DNA from: Candidatus Geocrenenecus huangii
GTDB lineage: Archaea; Thermoproteota; Nitrososphaeria_A; Caldarchaeales; Wolframiiraptoraceae
Assembly: GCA_023268155.1 (NCBI GenBank)
Contig: JALNKM010000004.1
Span: forward strand, 1-64,000
Length of the DNA: 64,000 nucleotides
Reading direction: 5' to 3'
Positions 25,078 to 33,670 of the stretch are shown here, piece after piece. The translations under genes were made by a program, and so were the position numbers. How positions within the stretch are numbered: the first letter of the stretch is position 1; each line of letters begins with the position of its first letter. The notes beneath the pieces were generated by a model, which was not told the origin of the DNA, did not search any database, and saw only the letters and a program-made list of their open reading frames with translations.

Positions 25078-26013
25078 TCAACCGCTTTTCCTGATCTTTA
25101 CAATATAAAAGCCTTCAGCACTGTTATGATATGGATATATTCTTAGGCTCTTCAATAATTCTTCATTAAGCCTCAAGTTATTCCACTCTGTTAATCCTTC
25201 TTCATATCTTAAACCATCTAACTTGATCTCTTCAATATACGCATTATCTCTAGATTCAAGTAGGTTGTGGACGACAAGCTCATTTTCTTCGATGGTTAAA
25301 GTACATGTAGAGTAGACTAGAGCTCCACCAGGCTTTAAACAATCAAATGCCGACCTAAGAAGTTGTAGCTGCAGTCTAGATAACCTGTATACGTTATCCA
25401 TGGACCAGTTCTTCACTATCCGCCAGTCTTTACTCACAATTCCTAGTGAACTGCAAGGTGCATCTACGAGAACTTTATCGAAGAATTCTCCAACCATCTT
25501 TGGGAAAACCCTTCCATCCAGAGTAGTTATTACTACATTGTATACTCCAAATTTTTGAAGATTCGACGATAGTGCTTTACATCTATCTATTATTGGGTCA
25601 TTTGCAACGAGGACACCTCTACCTTGAAGTAGCTGAGATATTTGGGTGCTTTTACTTCCAGGTGCTGCACACATATCAAGTATTATGTCGCCGGGACTCG
25701 GATCTAGAGCTTCCACCGGAGCCATGGATACTGGGCCTTGAAGATAGATTAACCCAAGCATATGCTCTATCATAGTCCCAAGCTGGAACTCGGTCTCCAA
25801 GATATAGCCATACCTAGCCCATGAAATCTTCCTAAAAACAGTGTTCTTCTCCCTCAACCTCTCTAGTATGTATTCTTCTGGCAGCTTCAAAGTATTAACT
25901 CTGAAACCTTCGGGAAGAGGTTTACTCCAACAATCGAACAATAGATCAAGATCTAGGTTAGGTATCTTAATCAAATAATCTCTTAGCTCACTTCTTATAA
26001 ATGATTGAATCAT
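25078..26013 (-). CDS. NOL1/NOP2/Sun-family RNA m5C methyltransferase
   Basis: This enzyme methylates cytosine C5 in rRNA or tRNA with S-adenosylmethionine. The SAM motif ILDMCAAPGSKSTQISQLL is followed by VANDPIIDRCKAL, the catalytic-loop DAPCSSLG (motif IV cysteine) and STCTLTIEEN (motif VI cysteine, the usual nucleophile). At 311 residues it lacks an N-terminal PUA domain; the following small PUA gene may supply it. Confidence 0.93.
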   Translation of the reverse strand: MIQSFIRSELRDYLIKIPNLDLDLLFDCWSKPLPEGFRVNTLKLPEEYILERLREKNTVFRKISWARYGYILETEFQLGTMIEHMLGLIYLQGPVSMAPVEALDPSPGDIILDMCAAPGSKSTQISQLLQGRGVLVANDPIIDRCKALSSNLQKFGVYNVVITTLDGRVFPKMVGEFFDKVLVDAPCSSLGIVSKDWRIVKNWSMDNVYRLSRLQLQLLRSAFDCLKPGGALVYSTCTLTIEENELVVHNLLESRDNAYIEEIKLDGLRYEEGLTEWNNLRLNEELLKSLRIYPYHNSAEGFYIVKIRKSG

Positions 26014-26306
26014 TCCTATTAGAGTGTTGAAGAATTAGAATATAACCTTCATAAACGTCTCTAAGATAGTGTTAAACATCTTCTAGAAAATAAATACTTC
26101 ATATAGTTGTCCTTTATATACAGTCGCCTTCATGATTGCCGACGTATAAGACTCCAGTAGACCTCTTCTATGACTTGGCATGACATAACAGATTTAATGA
26201 GATCTTCAGACTCATCTCGAAGTCTTACTCTCATAATCATGCTGTTCTATCTTCTTGGAGATAAAAGGAATAGATTTATAGATGATTAAAGAACATTTTT
26301 ACGGAC
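26014..26306. other. Intergenic region between divergent genes
   Basis: This is a 293-bp A+T-rich spacer between the NSUN-type gene (minus) and the EVE-domain gene (plus). It should contain both promoters; TAGATTTATAGATG at 26269-26284 is the best box A candidate for the EVE gene. No ORF of note or RNA gene was seen. Confidence 0.4.
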
Positions 26307-26768
26307 ATGGTATCTTACTGGATACTGGTTGTAAAAGATCATAGATTGATGGATAGAATTATACCAGCTGGAGAAGTTCTGAAAGACCGTGTTAAGAACA
26401 AGTTCTGGTCTCTAAACTCACGTACGAGAAATGTTAATAATATTAAGCCTGGAGACCGTGTACTCTTCTATGTAACTGGAAAAGATGAAAGAGGATTTAA
26501 GGGATGCGGCATAGTAGCTACAGAACCCCATCCTATGACTCCGGAGCAGAGATTCCATATAATTGGTATGCCTTCAGAAGCATTCGACTACTCAGTCAAT
26601 TTCTCAGAAGCAGAAGCATGGGATAAACCCATAACTTTAGAAGAAGTAGCAGAAAAGCTATCTATATTGAAGGCTCGGCGTCATCTGAAAACGCCTTTCC
26701 GTGGAAGCATAATAAGAATAAGCGAAGAAGATTATCAAACAATACTGCAATTCAGAAAACCTAAGTGA
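26307..26768 (+). CDS. EVE-domain (PUA-like) protein
   Basis: EVE domains are small PUA-like modules that bind modified bases in DNA or RNA. The protein starts with the typical SYWILVVKDHRLMDR strand and contains FWSLNSRTRNVNNIKPGDRVLFYVTG, GCGIVATEP, and a C-terminal part with TPFRGSIIRISEEDYQTIL. It is a free-standing 153-residue domain. Its ligand cannot be read from the sequence. Confidence 0.85.
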   Translation: MVSYWILVVKDHRLMDRIIPAGEVLKDRVKNKFWSLNSRTRNVNNIKPGDRVLFYVTGKDERGFKGCGIVATEPHPMTPEQRFHIIGMPSEAFDYSVNFSEAEAWDKPITLEEVAEKLSILKARRHLKTPFRGSIIRISEEDYQTILQFRKPK

Positions 26769-26818
26769 CCATCCATATTTTATTTACGAAACCTAAAGCA
26801 GAAAATATATCTTAGTCT

Positions 26819-27625
26819 CTAGAGAATGGGTGGAATATGCTTTATCTCCAGGAGTGAGGGGGGCATCTTTCTTTTATGTTCAGTTGCATGATATCTTCTA
26901 CAAACCCATACAGCCACATCAACAGGTAGTTCTGCTTTATCTGCAGCCTCCTCCACCCCTAATCCTTTATCAAAAATATTAAACAATAGTATGTCTAGTT
27001 TACTGTAGTCTATTGGGAGCTCGCTTAATGCTGTATGACCTGGGAAGAGTCTCGGAGCTGAGGGTTTAGCATATATCCTCTTCGGGAGACCCATGTACGC
27101 TCCTAGTTCACGTAACTGCGTCTTGTATAGATGTGCGATAGGTAGGAAATCGGCTCCACCATCTCCATACTTCGTATAGTATCCTATCAAGATCTCGCTT
27201 TTATCTCCTGTTCCAGCTACTAGTCCATCTATAAGGTTTGCATAAAAATATAGAAGACTCATCCTAATCCTTGCTCTCAGATTACCGAAAGGCATCCTGT
27301 ACCTTTCATCGTCAGGATTTAGATCCAGTAGGTTCGCATAACTATCGACTACTCGATCTATCGGGATAATCTTACAGTCTATGTTAAGATGGTTAGCTAA
27401 CCACGTTGCATCTTCAACATCTTCAGGAGGAGTAAAGAATGTAGGCATAATTAATCCATGAACCTTCTTGGAGCTTAACGCTTCAACAAGCAGAGTGGCT
27501 GTAATACTACTATCCAAACCGCCGCTCAACCCGATCACTACGTCTTTACCTCCTACAATTTTTTGGATAAAATAGACTATCTCCTTAACAGCTTCTTCAA
27601 AATCAAATCTTAAATCACTGGACAA
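26819..27625 (-). CDS. nadE: NH3-dependent NAD+ synthetase
   Basis: NadE amidates deamido-NAD+ to NAD+ with ATP. The PP-loop VIGLSGGLDSSITATLL is at about residues 26-43. GTGDKSEILIGYYTKYGDGG and LPIAHLYKTQLREL are the usual substrate-binding segments. At 268 residues it lacks a glutaminase domain, so it uses free ammonia. Confidence 0.95.
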   Translation of the reverse strand: MSSDLRFDFEEAVKEIVYFIQKIVGGKDVVIGLSGGLDSSITATLLVEALSSKKVHGLIMPTFFTPPEDVEDATWLANHLNIDCKIIPIDRVVDSYANLLDLNPDDERYRMPFGNLRARIRMSLLYFYANLIDGLVAGTGDKSEILIGYYTKYGDGGADFLPIAHLYKTQLRELGAYMGLPKRIYAKPSAPRLFPGHTALSELPIDYSKLDILLFNIFDKGLGVEEAADKAELPVDVAVWVCRRYHATEHKRKMPPSLLEIKHIPPIL

Positions 27626-27660
27626 AGCCTAAACACACCTCGCATTAATTGAAAACAACG

Positions 27661-27676
27661 TTAATATTAATATTTG
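27661..27676 (+). promoter_or_regulatory. Probable box A promoter of tRNA-Arg
   Basis: TTAATATTAATATTTG lies about 55 bp before the tRNA, a spacing close to that of the TTTATATAAT element before tRNA-Met. It also lies upstream of nadE on the other strand, so it may serve both. Confidence 0.4.
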
Positions 27677-27724
27677 AAGCCTAGTCCACAAGCAATAATA
27701 AGAAGAAAAATACATAATGTATCC

Positions 27725-27812
27725 GGGCCCGTAGCCTAGAATGGATATGGCGCCGGCCTTCGGAACATTAGGAGAAAGCCGGAGGTCGAGGGTTCAAGTC
27801 CCTCCGGGCCCG
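27725..27812 (+). tRNA. tRNA-Arg (anticodon TCG) with a 13-nt intron
   Basis: A perfect 7-bp acceptor stem (GGGCCCG/CGGGCCC), a GCC/GGC D-stem, anticodon stem CCGGC/GCCGG and T-arm GAGGG-TTCAAGT-CCCTC are present. The discriminator base is G and no CCA is encoded. The anticodon loop is 20 nt, too long by 13. Removing 27764-27776 leaves CTTCGGA with anticodon TCG (27760-27762), so the intron is at the usual archaeal 37/38 site. The mature tRNA would be 75 nt. Confidence 0.93.
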
Positions 27813-28024
27813 CTCATTTGCATTTATTTAATATCTGAACATGGTAGATCTTGATGATGACCCTCCTACAGATGAAGACTGTGCCTGTATCGTTTGGTGA
27901 AAAATAGTTTCAGTTGATTTTATTAAGTATTTTTTACCATATTTCTTTCTATATTCTTCTGGGTATTATTTCTATGGTTCTAGAGATATAACGTTTATCT
28001 ATTGATTATTCAAAAGATAATCTA

Positions 28025-28768
28025 TTGGTTATGTCTACCAGTAGAAATTTTAGTAGAGAATTATTTAGTATTGATAATGGGGTTAGTCACATTGCGGTTG
28101 ATCTGCTTAAGGTTCTTAAAGATAGATATAATTATAGGAAGCTTTCTAACTTGACGGGTATTCCCGTTTCTACGCTTACAAGATATTTAACAGGTAAGAC
28201 TATCCCTAAGGGTAGTAAGGCTAGACGATTGTTAAAGAATCTTATATTGAACCTGAATACGTCATCTCTCATATCCCAGTTTACTAAAGATGGGGGTATA
28301 ATTGATGTTTCTAAGATAATGTTTAACCCGAGTATGATTAAGATTATCGGAGCACATATTGTAAACGAATTTGCCGGAATGAAAATTACGTCTTTTATGG
28401 CTTTAGACTTATTAAGTATTCCATTAACATCATATCTATCTACTATTACCTCACGTCATTTCTATATAATAACTAGAGAGCCCATACCTGCAGATAGCCA
28501 TGAATTCTTTACTATAATCTTAAATGATTCAGAATCCATATGGTCAATATGTTACTGGGTCTATTTTAACCAAATCAAGAAGAGGGAGAGCATACTTATG
28601 ATCTCAACTAATATTCCGGAGAGTGTATTCTTCGGCAAGCTTATTGAAATACTTGAAAAGAAGAATGTAGAAATAGTCGGTTTATTTTCGCTGATAGGGA
28701 GTGAAGAAGAATTTTCAAGACTACCTTTAAAATCTGGTTGCAAAAAATACTATATTCTGTCAAGGTAG
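28025..28768 (+). CDS. HTH regulator with a PRTase-like domain lacking the PRPP loop
   Basis: Residues 20-75 form an XRE-like helix-turn-helix (YNYRKLSNLTGIPVSTLTRY, followed by LTGKTIPKGSKARRLLKNL). Residues 105-245 resemble type I phosphoribosyltransferases, like archaeal regulators such as GfcR. The usual VxDDVxxTGxT phosphate-binding loop is replaced by ILMISTNIPESVFFGKLIEIL, with no acidic pair, so catalysis and normal PRPP binding seem lost. It may be a ligand-sensing or structural regulator, perhaps of purine or sugar metabolism. It is convergent with the TFS gene. Confidence 0.65.
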   Translation: MVMSTSRNFSRELFSIDNGVSHIAVDLLKVLKDRYNYRKLSNLTGIPVSTLTRYLTGKTIPKGSKARRLLKNLILNLNTSSLISQFTKDGGIIDVSKIMFNPSMIKIIGAHIVNEFAGMKITSFMALDLLSIPLTSYLSTITSRHFYIITREPIPADSHEFFTIILNDSESIWSICYWVYFNQIKKRESILMISTNIPESVFFGKLIEILEKKNVEIVGLFSLIGSEEEFSRLPLKSGCKKYYILSR

Positions 28769-28769
28769 C

Positions 28770-29099
28770 TTAGCCGTATTCTCTCCAGGTATGATTACAT
28801 TTTGTGCATCTAAAGAATAAAGTCATGGGCTCGTCGGCGGCTCTCGTTTGTATAGACCACCAATAAGCTTCTTTATTCCCACATTTAGGGCATACAACGT
28901 CACTAGTCGTTGGTAGAACTTTCTCTCCTTCACTCTCTTCTATCATGACTAGGTTAGGTTTAGAACGCTTCTTTGAAAGGTTTGTCACTATGACTTCTTC
29001 TGCTTTCTTCTCATATCCACATTTTGGACAGACCAGAATAGAGTTATTTGATTTCTTCTTTAACACCATGACTTTGCCGCACTTCGGACAGAACTCCAT
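28770..29099 (-). CDS. tfs: Transcription elongation factor TFS
   Basis: This is the archaeal TFIIS/Rpb9-like factor that stimulates transcript cleavage in paused RNA polymerase. The N-terminal zinc ribbon (MEFCPKCGKVM...CPKCGYEK) and the C-terminal ribbon (CPKCGNKEAYWWSIQTRAAD, then EPMTLFFRCTKCNHTWRE) are complete. The acidic hairpin tip (AADEP) needed for cleavage is present. The 109-residue length is typical. Confidence 0.95.
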   Translation of the reverse strand: MEFCPKCGKVMVLKKKSNNSILVCPKCGYEKKAEEVIVTNLSKKRSKPNLVMIEESEGEKVLPTTSDVVCPKCGNKEAYWWSIQTRAADEPMTLFFRCTKCNHTWREYG

Positions 29100-29242
29100 G
29101 TCCCTTCTACTAAACTATAGCTATATCCACTTATTAATTAAACTTACTGAGCATTTAAGTTAAAATTCTTCAAGATAATAATATGGATGTTCTTGATCTT
29201 GATTCTTGTATTCTAGGAATTCTATTCTGGACGAACTTCTTC

Positions 29243-29983
29243 TTAATCATATATTTTTAGATTCATTGCTTGGAACAACGTTTTAAAGAATGTATAGGAT
29301 AGGTCTCCTAGAAATATGTAGTGGATGAACCCGGCTGTAATGAATATTAGGAGCGGTATCCCGGGCGTAGCCCATACATCATCTCTATCTATCTCTGAAA
29401 GCTCTAAAGAAAATAACCCGAACTTGAATCTCCTAACATGATTTTTTTCCTCCATGATGAACCAGAATTTCTTATTCTTAGCATTCTTTAATCTTACACC
29501 GAAGAATAGTGCGAGAAATTTTCTTAGATGTGATTCACAGTCGAATCCTTCGAAGATATTTCTTCCTCTAATTAGCTGGGTTAAATTGTATATGAGAATA
29601 GCGAGAGGGAGGATTAGAGAGAATAGTAGACCGTTTGTTAGAGTTGATAAACCAGTAAATGGATGAATACTTCTACCTTGATATAATGGGAGACCTATAG
29701 ACACTAGGAGAATGGCTTTAGCGTCTGCTCCACCGTAAAATCCTAAGAAATAGAATCCGAATGCCAAACCACTTGAAAAACCTATAGAAAGTAGAGAGAG
29801 GAATAGCTTATCCGTAGACCATCCATAAAGTATGTCGAGAATCGTTAAAGCTGTAGCTATTATGCCTGATAGTATCCAGACTTTATCATCTACTTCTCGA
29901 TACTTCCAATCAAGATATGATGTGTAGAGTAGTGTTGCAGAGATCAGGCTTATCCTAGCAAATAGGAATGTTTCCCCAATCAT
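29243..29983 (-). CDS. A24-family prepilin/preflagellin peptidase-like membrane protease
   Basis: This polytopic aspartyl protease resembles archaeal PibD/FlaK. The two catalytic aspartates are D25 (SYLDWKYREVDDKVW) and D87 in the GFYGGADAKA loop, the family's GxGD-like site. About six to seven hydrophobic segments are visible. The 246 residues include a polar cytoplasmic stretch (about 140-205). Such enzymes cut the positively charged leader of type IV pilin-like proteins. No pilin or archaellin gene was seen nearby. It lies 2 bp behind the NAD(P)H-hydrate dehydratase gene on the same strand. Confidence 0.8.
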   Translation of the reverse strand: MIGETFLFARISLISATLLYTSYLDWKYREVDDKVWILSGIIATALTILDILYGWSTDKLFLSLLSIGFSSGLAFGFYFLGFYGGADAKAILLVSIGLPLYQGRSIHPFTGLSTLTNGLLFSLILPLAILIYNLTQLIRGRNIFEGFDCESHLRKFLALFFGVRLKNAKNKKFWFIMEEKNHVRRFKFGLFSLELSEIDRDDVWATPGIPLLIFITAGFIHYIFLGDLSYTFFKTLFQAMNLKIYD

Positions 29984-29985
29984 GG

Positions 29986-30849
29986 CTAGTCAACTAAAAA
30001 ATCGAAGGGCTTCATTGCCTTTGGAATATTTTCTACAACATCTGTAGCTGTTATATGTAGCCCGTATATTGAGGCGGCTTCTTCACCTGCTCTCCCATTA
30101 ATCCATGCACCTGCGGCTGCAGCCTCGAACGGTTCTGAACCTTTAGCTAGTAGAGCTGCTACGATACCCGTTAACACATCTCCTGTTCCACCGGTCGTCA
30201 TCGCCGGGGTTCCAGTCTTGTTTATGGCTATCTTCTCTCCATCCGAGATGATGTCTATCATTCCTTTCAAGAGTATAGTTACTTTATGTTCTGAAGCCTT
30301 CTCCTTTACCTTGTTGATCCGCCCATACAATTCTATACTCAATTCTTCTCTGAAGACTCTTTTAAATTCTCCTGCGTGAGGTGTCATAACAACTTTTCTC
30401 CCCGAGATTCTTTGAAGTACTCCAGAGTATAGTGCCGTAGCATCCAGGACGAGCTTCTTGTCTAGGGCCAAAGCTTCCCGAATTACATATTCTATTCCCT
30501 TCTCACTTCCTTCAGCAAGCCCAGGACCGATTACGATTGAATCAACTGATGGGAGAATATTCATTATCCTTCTCGAACTACCTCTAGTAAGCTTCAAATC
30601 TGTTAAAGGTATAACTATAACATTCGGCGATAGCGCTCTAATAGATATCGCGGTTTTTTCAGGTGTAGCTATGTAGGCTAAGTCTACTCCAGACCTTAAA
30701 GCAGCCATAGCAGATAGAAATGGCGCACCGTGATATAGCCAGCTGCCCCCAATCACCAGCACTACGCCATTCTGACCTTTATGCGATGAAGCTTTTCTAG
30801 GCTTGATAACTTTCCTAACAAATTCTTCATCGACCTCGATGACATCCAT
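29986..30849 (-). CDS. nnrD: NAD(P)H-hydrate dehydratase
   Basis: This enzyme repairs hydrated NAD(P)H with ADP or ATP. The ribokinase-like signatures are SHKGQNGVVLVIGGSWLYHG near the N-terminus, IVIGPGLAEGS, VLDATALYSG, MTPHAGEFKRVF and the phosphate-binding TGGTGDVLTGIVAALL. At 287 residues only the dehydratase half of bacterial Nnr is present; the epimerase half (YjeF N-terminal) is missing here and may be encoded elsewhere. Confidence 0.93.
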   Translation of the reverse strand: MDVIEVDEEFVRKVIKPRKASSHKGQNGVVLVIGGSWLYHGAPFLSAMAALRSGVDLAYIATPEKTAISIRALSPNVIVIPLTDLKLTRGSSRRIMNILPSVDSIVIGPGLAEGSEKGIEYVIREALALDKKLVLDATALYSGVLQRISGRKVVMTPHAGEFKRVFREELSIELYGRINKVKEKASEHKVTILLKGMIDIISDGEKIAINKTGTPAMTTGGTGDVLTGIVAALLAKGSEPFEAAAAGAWINGRAGEEAASIYGLHITATDVVENIPKAMKPFDFLVD

Positions 30850-30918
30850 AAATACATCATAAATCTTATATCGCCTCGAGTATATAAACTGACGATCGTT
30901 TTTCCTATAGTATGTCGT

Positions 30919-31359
30919 CTAAATCTTCTTCCATGTTAACGCAAGTATTCCTGAAACTAGTCCAAGGATCGCTCCTACTATGAAGCCTCGGCTACCCAAT
31001 AAGCTCAGCACTGAGAAGATGACTATTACTATCCCCCAAAGTTGTATGTTTTGAGGATGCATATAGGCCATATAACCACTTAGGAGAATCATTATTCCAG
31101 ATGCCAGAGTTAATACGATGAATGGTATAAAGAAATCCCAGTCAACCCAGCCCATCATCCATCCACACATTGGGCACCACATCGGCCTATACATCGGCTG
31201 ACCCCAGCCAACATAGGGTGTGAAGAGCCACATGAGTAAACCGTAAACGCTTACAACACTCATCAACAACCCGGATACTAATGCTAAGAGAAAAACTACT
31301 AAAGGCTTTTCAGAAGAATCTGATCCATTCATATTCTCTTGTCGGCTACGTCTCGGCAT
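30919..31359 (-). CDS. Four-helix membrane protein of unknown function
   Basis: This 146-residue protein has helices at about 20-46, 74-95, 104-120 and 124-142. The polar N-terminus (MPRRSRQENMNGSDSSEK) is probably cytoplasmic. The loop after helix 1 is aromatic and methionine-rich with a CPMCGWMMGW motif, where the two cysteines could bind metal or form a disulfide. The last two helices, with glycine spacing, look like archaeal DUF6114-type proteins, but that match is only an impression. Confidence 0.65.
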   Translation of the reverse strand: MPRRSRQENMNGSDSSEKPLVVFLLALVSGLLMSVVSVYGLLMWLFTPYVGWGQPMYRPMWCPMCGWMMGWVDWDFFIPFIVLTLASGIMILLSGYMAYMHPQNIQLWGIVIVIFSVLSLLGSRGFIVGAILGLVSGILALTWKKI

Positions 31360-31441
31360 TTAATAAATGTTCATTCTTTACCTATAAATTTTAGATATTA
31401 AAGAGAACTTTGTCAAAAATAAATAAGGTAAGGGTGGTTCT

Positions 31442-31765
31442 TTACTTCTTCTTGCTGGATGTTGAGGATGCTGTAGAAGTTGGTGGTGCTAAGACTATTT
31501 CGATGATGCTGACGTTTCTCGGTCTCCCGTCATTTCCAACTCTGCCTTCCTCTGTCCCAATCTTAACATTCTCTACTTGTGCTTCATGGATGAATCTTCT
31601 CCTAACTACTTCAACTACGTCCACAGCTTTGCTTATTGCTCTTCCACGTGCTTTTAGTACGACTTTTCTTCCTTCAGTCAATGGTAGAGTCGTTGCAAGA
31701 ACATAGTTCATGGTTGGTTTTCTTCCCACCAAGATTACGGCCTCGCCGGATGGTCCTACGCTCAT
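31442..31765 (-). CDS. albA: DNA/RNA-binding protein Alba
   Basis: Alba is a small dimeric chromatin and RNA-binding protein of archaea. The 107-residue sequence has VILVGRKPTMNYVLAT (with the lysine that is acetylated in Sulfolobus), VVLKARGRAISKAVDVVEVV, and a beta-hairpin arm around TEEGRVGNDGRPRNVSIIEI. The tail is low-complexity (PPTSTASSTSSKKK). The start ATG follows an A+T-rich leader. Confidence 0.95.
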   Translation of the reverse strand: MSVGPSGEAVILVGRKPTMNYVLATTLPLTEGRKVVLKARGRAISKAVDVVEVVRRRFIHEAQVENVKIGTEEGRVGNDGRPRNVSIIEIVLAPPTSTASSTSSKKK

Positions 31766-31921
31766 CTATTATCCCCTCAGTTATACGAGGATGTTAAGGT
31801 TAAAACTCCTAAAAAACCTTTACCTTATAAATAGTGCCTCTCATTGTTTTTGATTAATTAAATGTATGGTAAGCCTCCCAGACTCCTATAGTACTGTCTT
31901 TACACGGTTTTTTATGCTCGT

Positions 31922-32308
31922 CTAGGTTTTTTGGGATATTAGGGAGAATGGTTTACCTTCCAGCAAGATCTTCTCAGGTATTCTTGATCTCCATTTACTT
32001 AGAAAGCCTACATCTTCATTTCTTTTTCTAAGTTCGTCCGGCAGCATTCTCGGTATTTCTTCCTCTATCGGATACCATCTTCCACAATTGCTACATATTA
32101 TTATTCCATCTCTTATCTCGATGCTGTAGCATTTTGAGCAGTCTGTGGGCACGTTGCTGGAGATCTCTATGTTATGGTAAGCGCAGTATAGCTCGCATCT
32201 ACTGATCTTCTGGGGAGGCTGGATACTGGATTCTGTGAATACTTTCAGCTCGAGGGGAAACTTCTTACAGATCGGGCATGCAAGTAGATCCATCAATCTA
32301 TATTTCAT
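31922..32308 (-). CDS. Trm112-like zinc protein with extra cysteines
   Basis: Trm112 proteins are small activators of RNA and protein methyltransferases. The family zinc site is present as CPIC (C11, C14) near LMDLLACPICK and CSNC (C72, C75) in DGIIICSNCGRWYPIEEEIP. In between, a 50-residue insertion carries C38, C42, H45, C57 and C60, enough for a second metal site. At 128 residues it is larger than bacterial Trm112. The partner methyltransferase is not identifiable here. The family call is good; the second zinc site is an inference. Confidence 0.8.
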   Translation of the reverse strand: MKYRLMDLLACPICKKFPLELKVFTESSIQPPQKISRCELYCAYHNIEISSNVPTDCSKCYSIEIRDGIIICSNCGRWYPIEEEIPRMLPDELRKRNEDVGFLSKWRSRIPEKILLEGKPFSLISQKT

Positions 32309-32398
32309 AGTTATTCACTAAGAATCTTATTTTAGTTTTCTAATTAAGTTTTCCAATGTAATGGTTTTTATTCTTGACCTTACCTAGTTACGATTGAG

Positions 32399-33256
32399 TT
32401 GGAGACTGCTAGGATAAGTAATTTATTGAACTATGTCCCCGTCCTGTTTACAATATGTTTAACATGGTTCTTCTCATATATTGTGCACTCTCTCAATGTT
32501 AAGCCTGATAGACCATTTATTACACCCCTAGAAGAGCCTGAGCCTACAGTGCCTCCTTCTGAAGCCTTAGTAAATCCTGCACCATACCTCAATACCCTGT
32601 TAATAATGGTCATCATATCCATAGCTGGAGTGGTTCTACTATACATTGCTAGGAAGATGCCTAAACTATTTAAGAGCTTGTTATACGTTTTGATATGGAT
32701 CGTGTCTTTCGGGATATCGATGCTGTACCTGTTCTTAGGCATGGTGTTTTTCGGAATCTCTGTAAGTGAGGCTTTACTCGTCTATTCGGTTATCTTAGCA
32801 TCATTGATCACATACTTTACATTGAAGGGAGGGGAGCTCAAGTCATCTATTTCAGCTTCATTTATCGCTTCGGGCGCAGGCTGCATACTAGGCGTAAGCA
32901 TACCATACTGGACATTCCTGATACTTATCATTGGTATCTCTATATATGATGTAGTCGCAGTCTTCAAGGGTCATCTATCATCTATTTCTAAGTCTGATGC
33001 ACCATTACTGAGAGGACTGGTTGTCGAGGTAGGTGATATAGCTCTAGGGCTTGGAGATCTCTTCTTCTACTCTCTCACGATATCAGCGATACTCTTCAAT
33101 TACGGAATCGCTTCTGCGATTACTTCGACAGCCTCGATTCTAGTAGGATACATCATAGTGCTGTACACGCTAAACAAGAGGAGGCAACTGCCCGGACTAC
33201 CAATACCTCTAATTCTAGCACTCACAGCAGCCTTAATAATTCATTATATCCTTTAG
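32399..33256 (+). CDS. Presenilin/signal peptide peptidase-like intramembrane aspartyl protease
   Basis: This 285-residue polytopic protein has all three signatures of the A22 family: Y183-D184 (SIYDVVAVFKGH), GLGD with D220 (ALGLGDLFFYS) and the PAL-type LPGLPIP at 264-270. About nine hydrophobic segments are seen, with a proline-rich loop near residues 38-60 after the first. Archaeal homologues (PSH/MCMJR1-like) cut transmembrane helices. The start is TTG 32399; no in-frame ATG precedes the first helix. It is divergent from the Trm112-like gene. Confidence 0.88.
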   Translation: METARISNLLNYVPVLFTICLTWFFSYIVHSLNVKPDRPFITPLEEPEPTVPPSEALVNPAPYLNTLLIMVIISIAGVVLLYIARKMPKLFKSLLYVLIWIVSFGISMLYLFLGMVFFGISVSEALLVYSVILASLITYFTLKGGELKSSISASFIASGAGCILGVSIPYWTFLILIIGISIYDVVAVFKGHLSSISKSDAPLLRGLVVEVGDIALGLGDLFFYSLTISAILFNYGIASAITSTASILVGYIIVLYTLNKRRQLPGLPIPLILALTAALIIHYIL

Positions 33257-33670
33257 TTTATACGACTAGTTTCACATAATATTTTTTTACAAACGATAGT
33301 GAAATCGATTCAAGCTAACAAAATTAGGTTAAATGAAACATCGATGCATTGATGATTTATAATTATCCATTATATAGGTTAGTCAACATGTGAGGCAAAA
33401 ACCGCAGCCATGTATGTAGAATTGATTGTGGTGTCGCTTCCATTGAAGGAGCCTTTAAACAACCATTGCGGCCTTATACTAAGTGTCTTCTATCCTATTC
33501 CTAGGTTTGGGCCTTTTCTTGAAGTCTATTCCCCAGTTAGTTCATAATTTAATTAATCTTCTGGACGGCCATAGATAAAGGAGAGTCCGAGGACTCGGGG
33601 AATTTAGAAACTTCTAGGACTTAATACGTGAGTAAAGAGTTTTTGAGGAAGAATGTGGTAAGTATGATAG
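33257..33670. other. 414-bp intergenic region with a compact palindrome
   Basis: No ORF with recognisable features is present. GAGTCC-GA-GGACTC forms a near-perfect palindrome at 33583-33596, overlapped by CCGAG-GA-CTCGG at 33587-33598. It lies about 75-85 bp before rpiA and stands out as G+C-rich against its surroundings. It may be a regulator site or an RNA hairpin in the rpiA leader. TGATGA at 33350-33355 resembles a C box, but no D box partner was found. Confidence 0.4.

Noticed and set aside
33340-33400. Possible C/D box RNA before rpiA
   Set aside because: A TGATGA resembling a C box is present, but no CTGA D box at a sensible distance.
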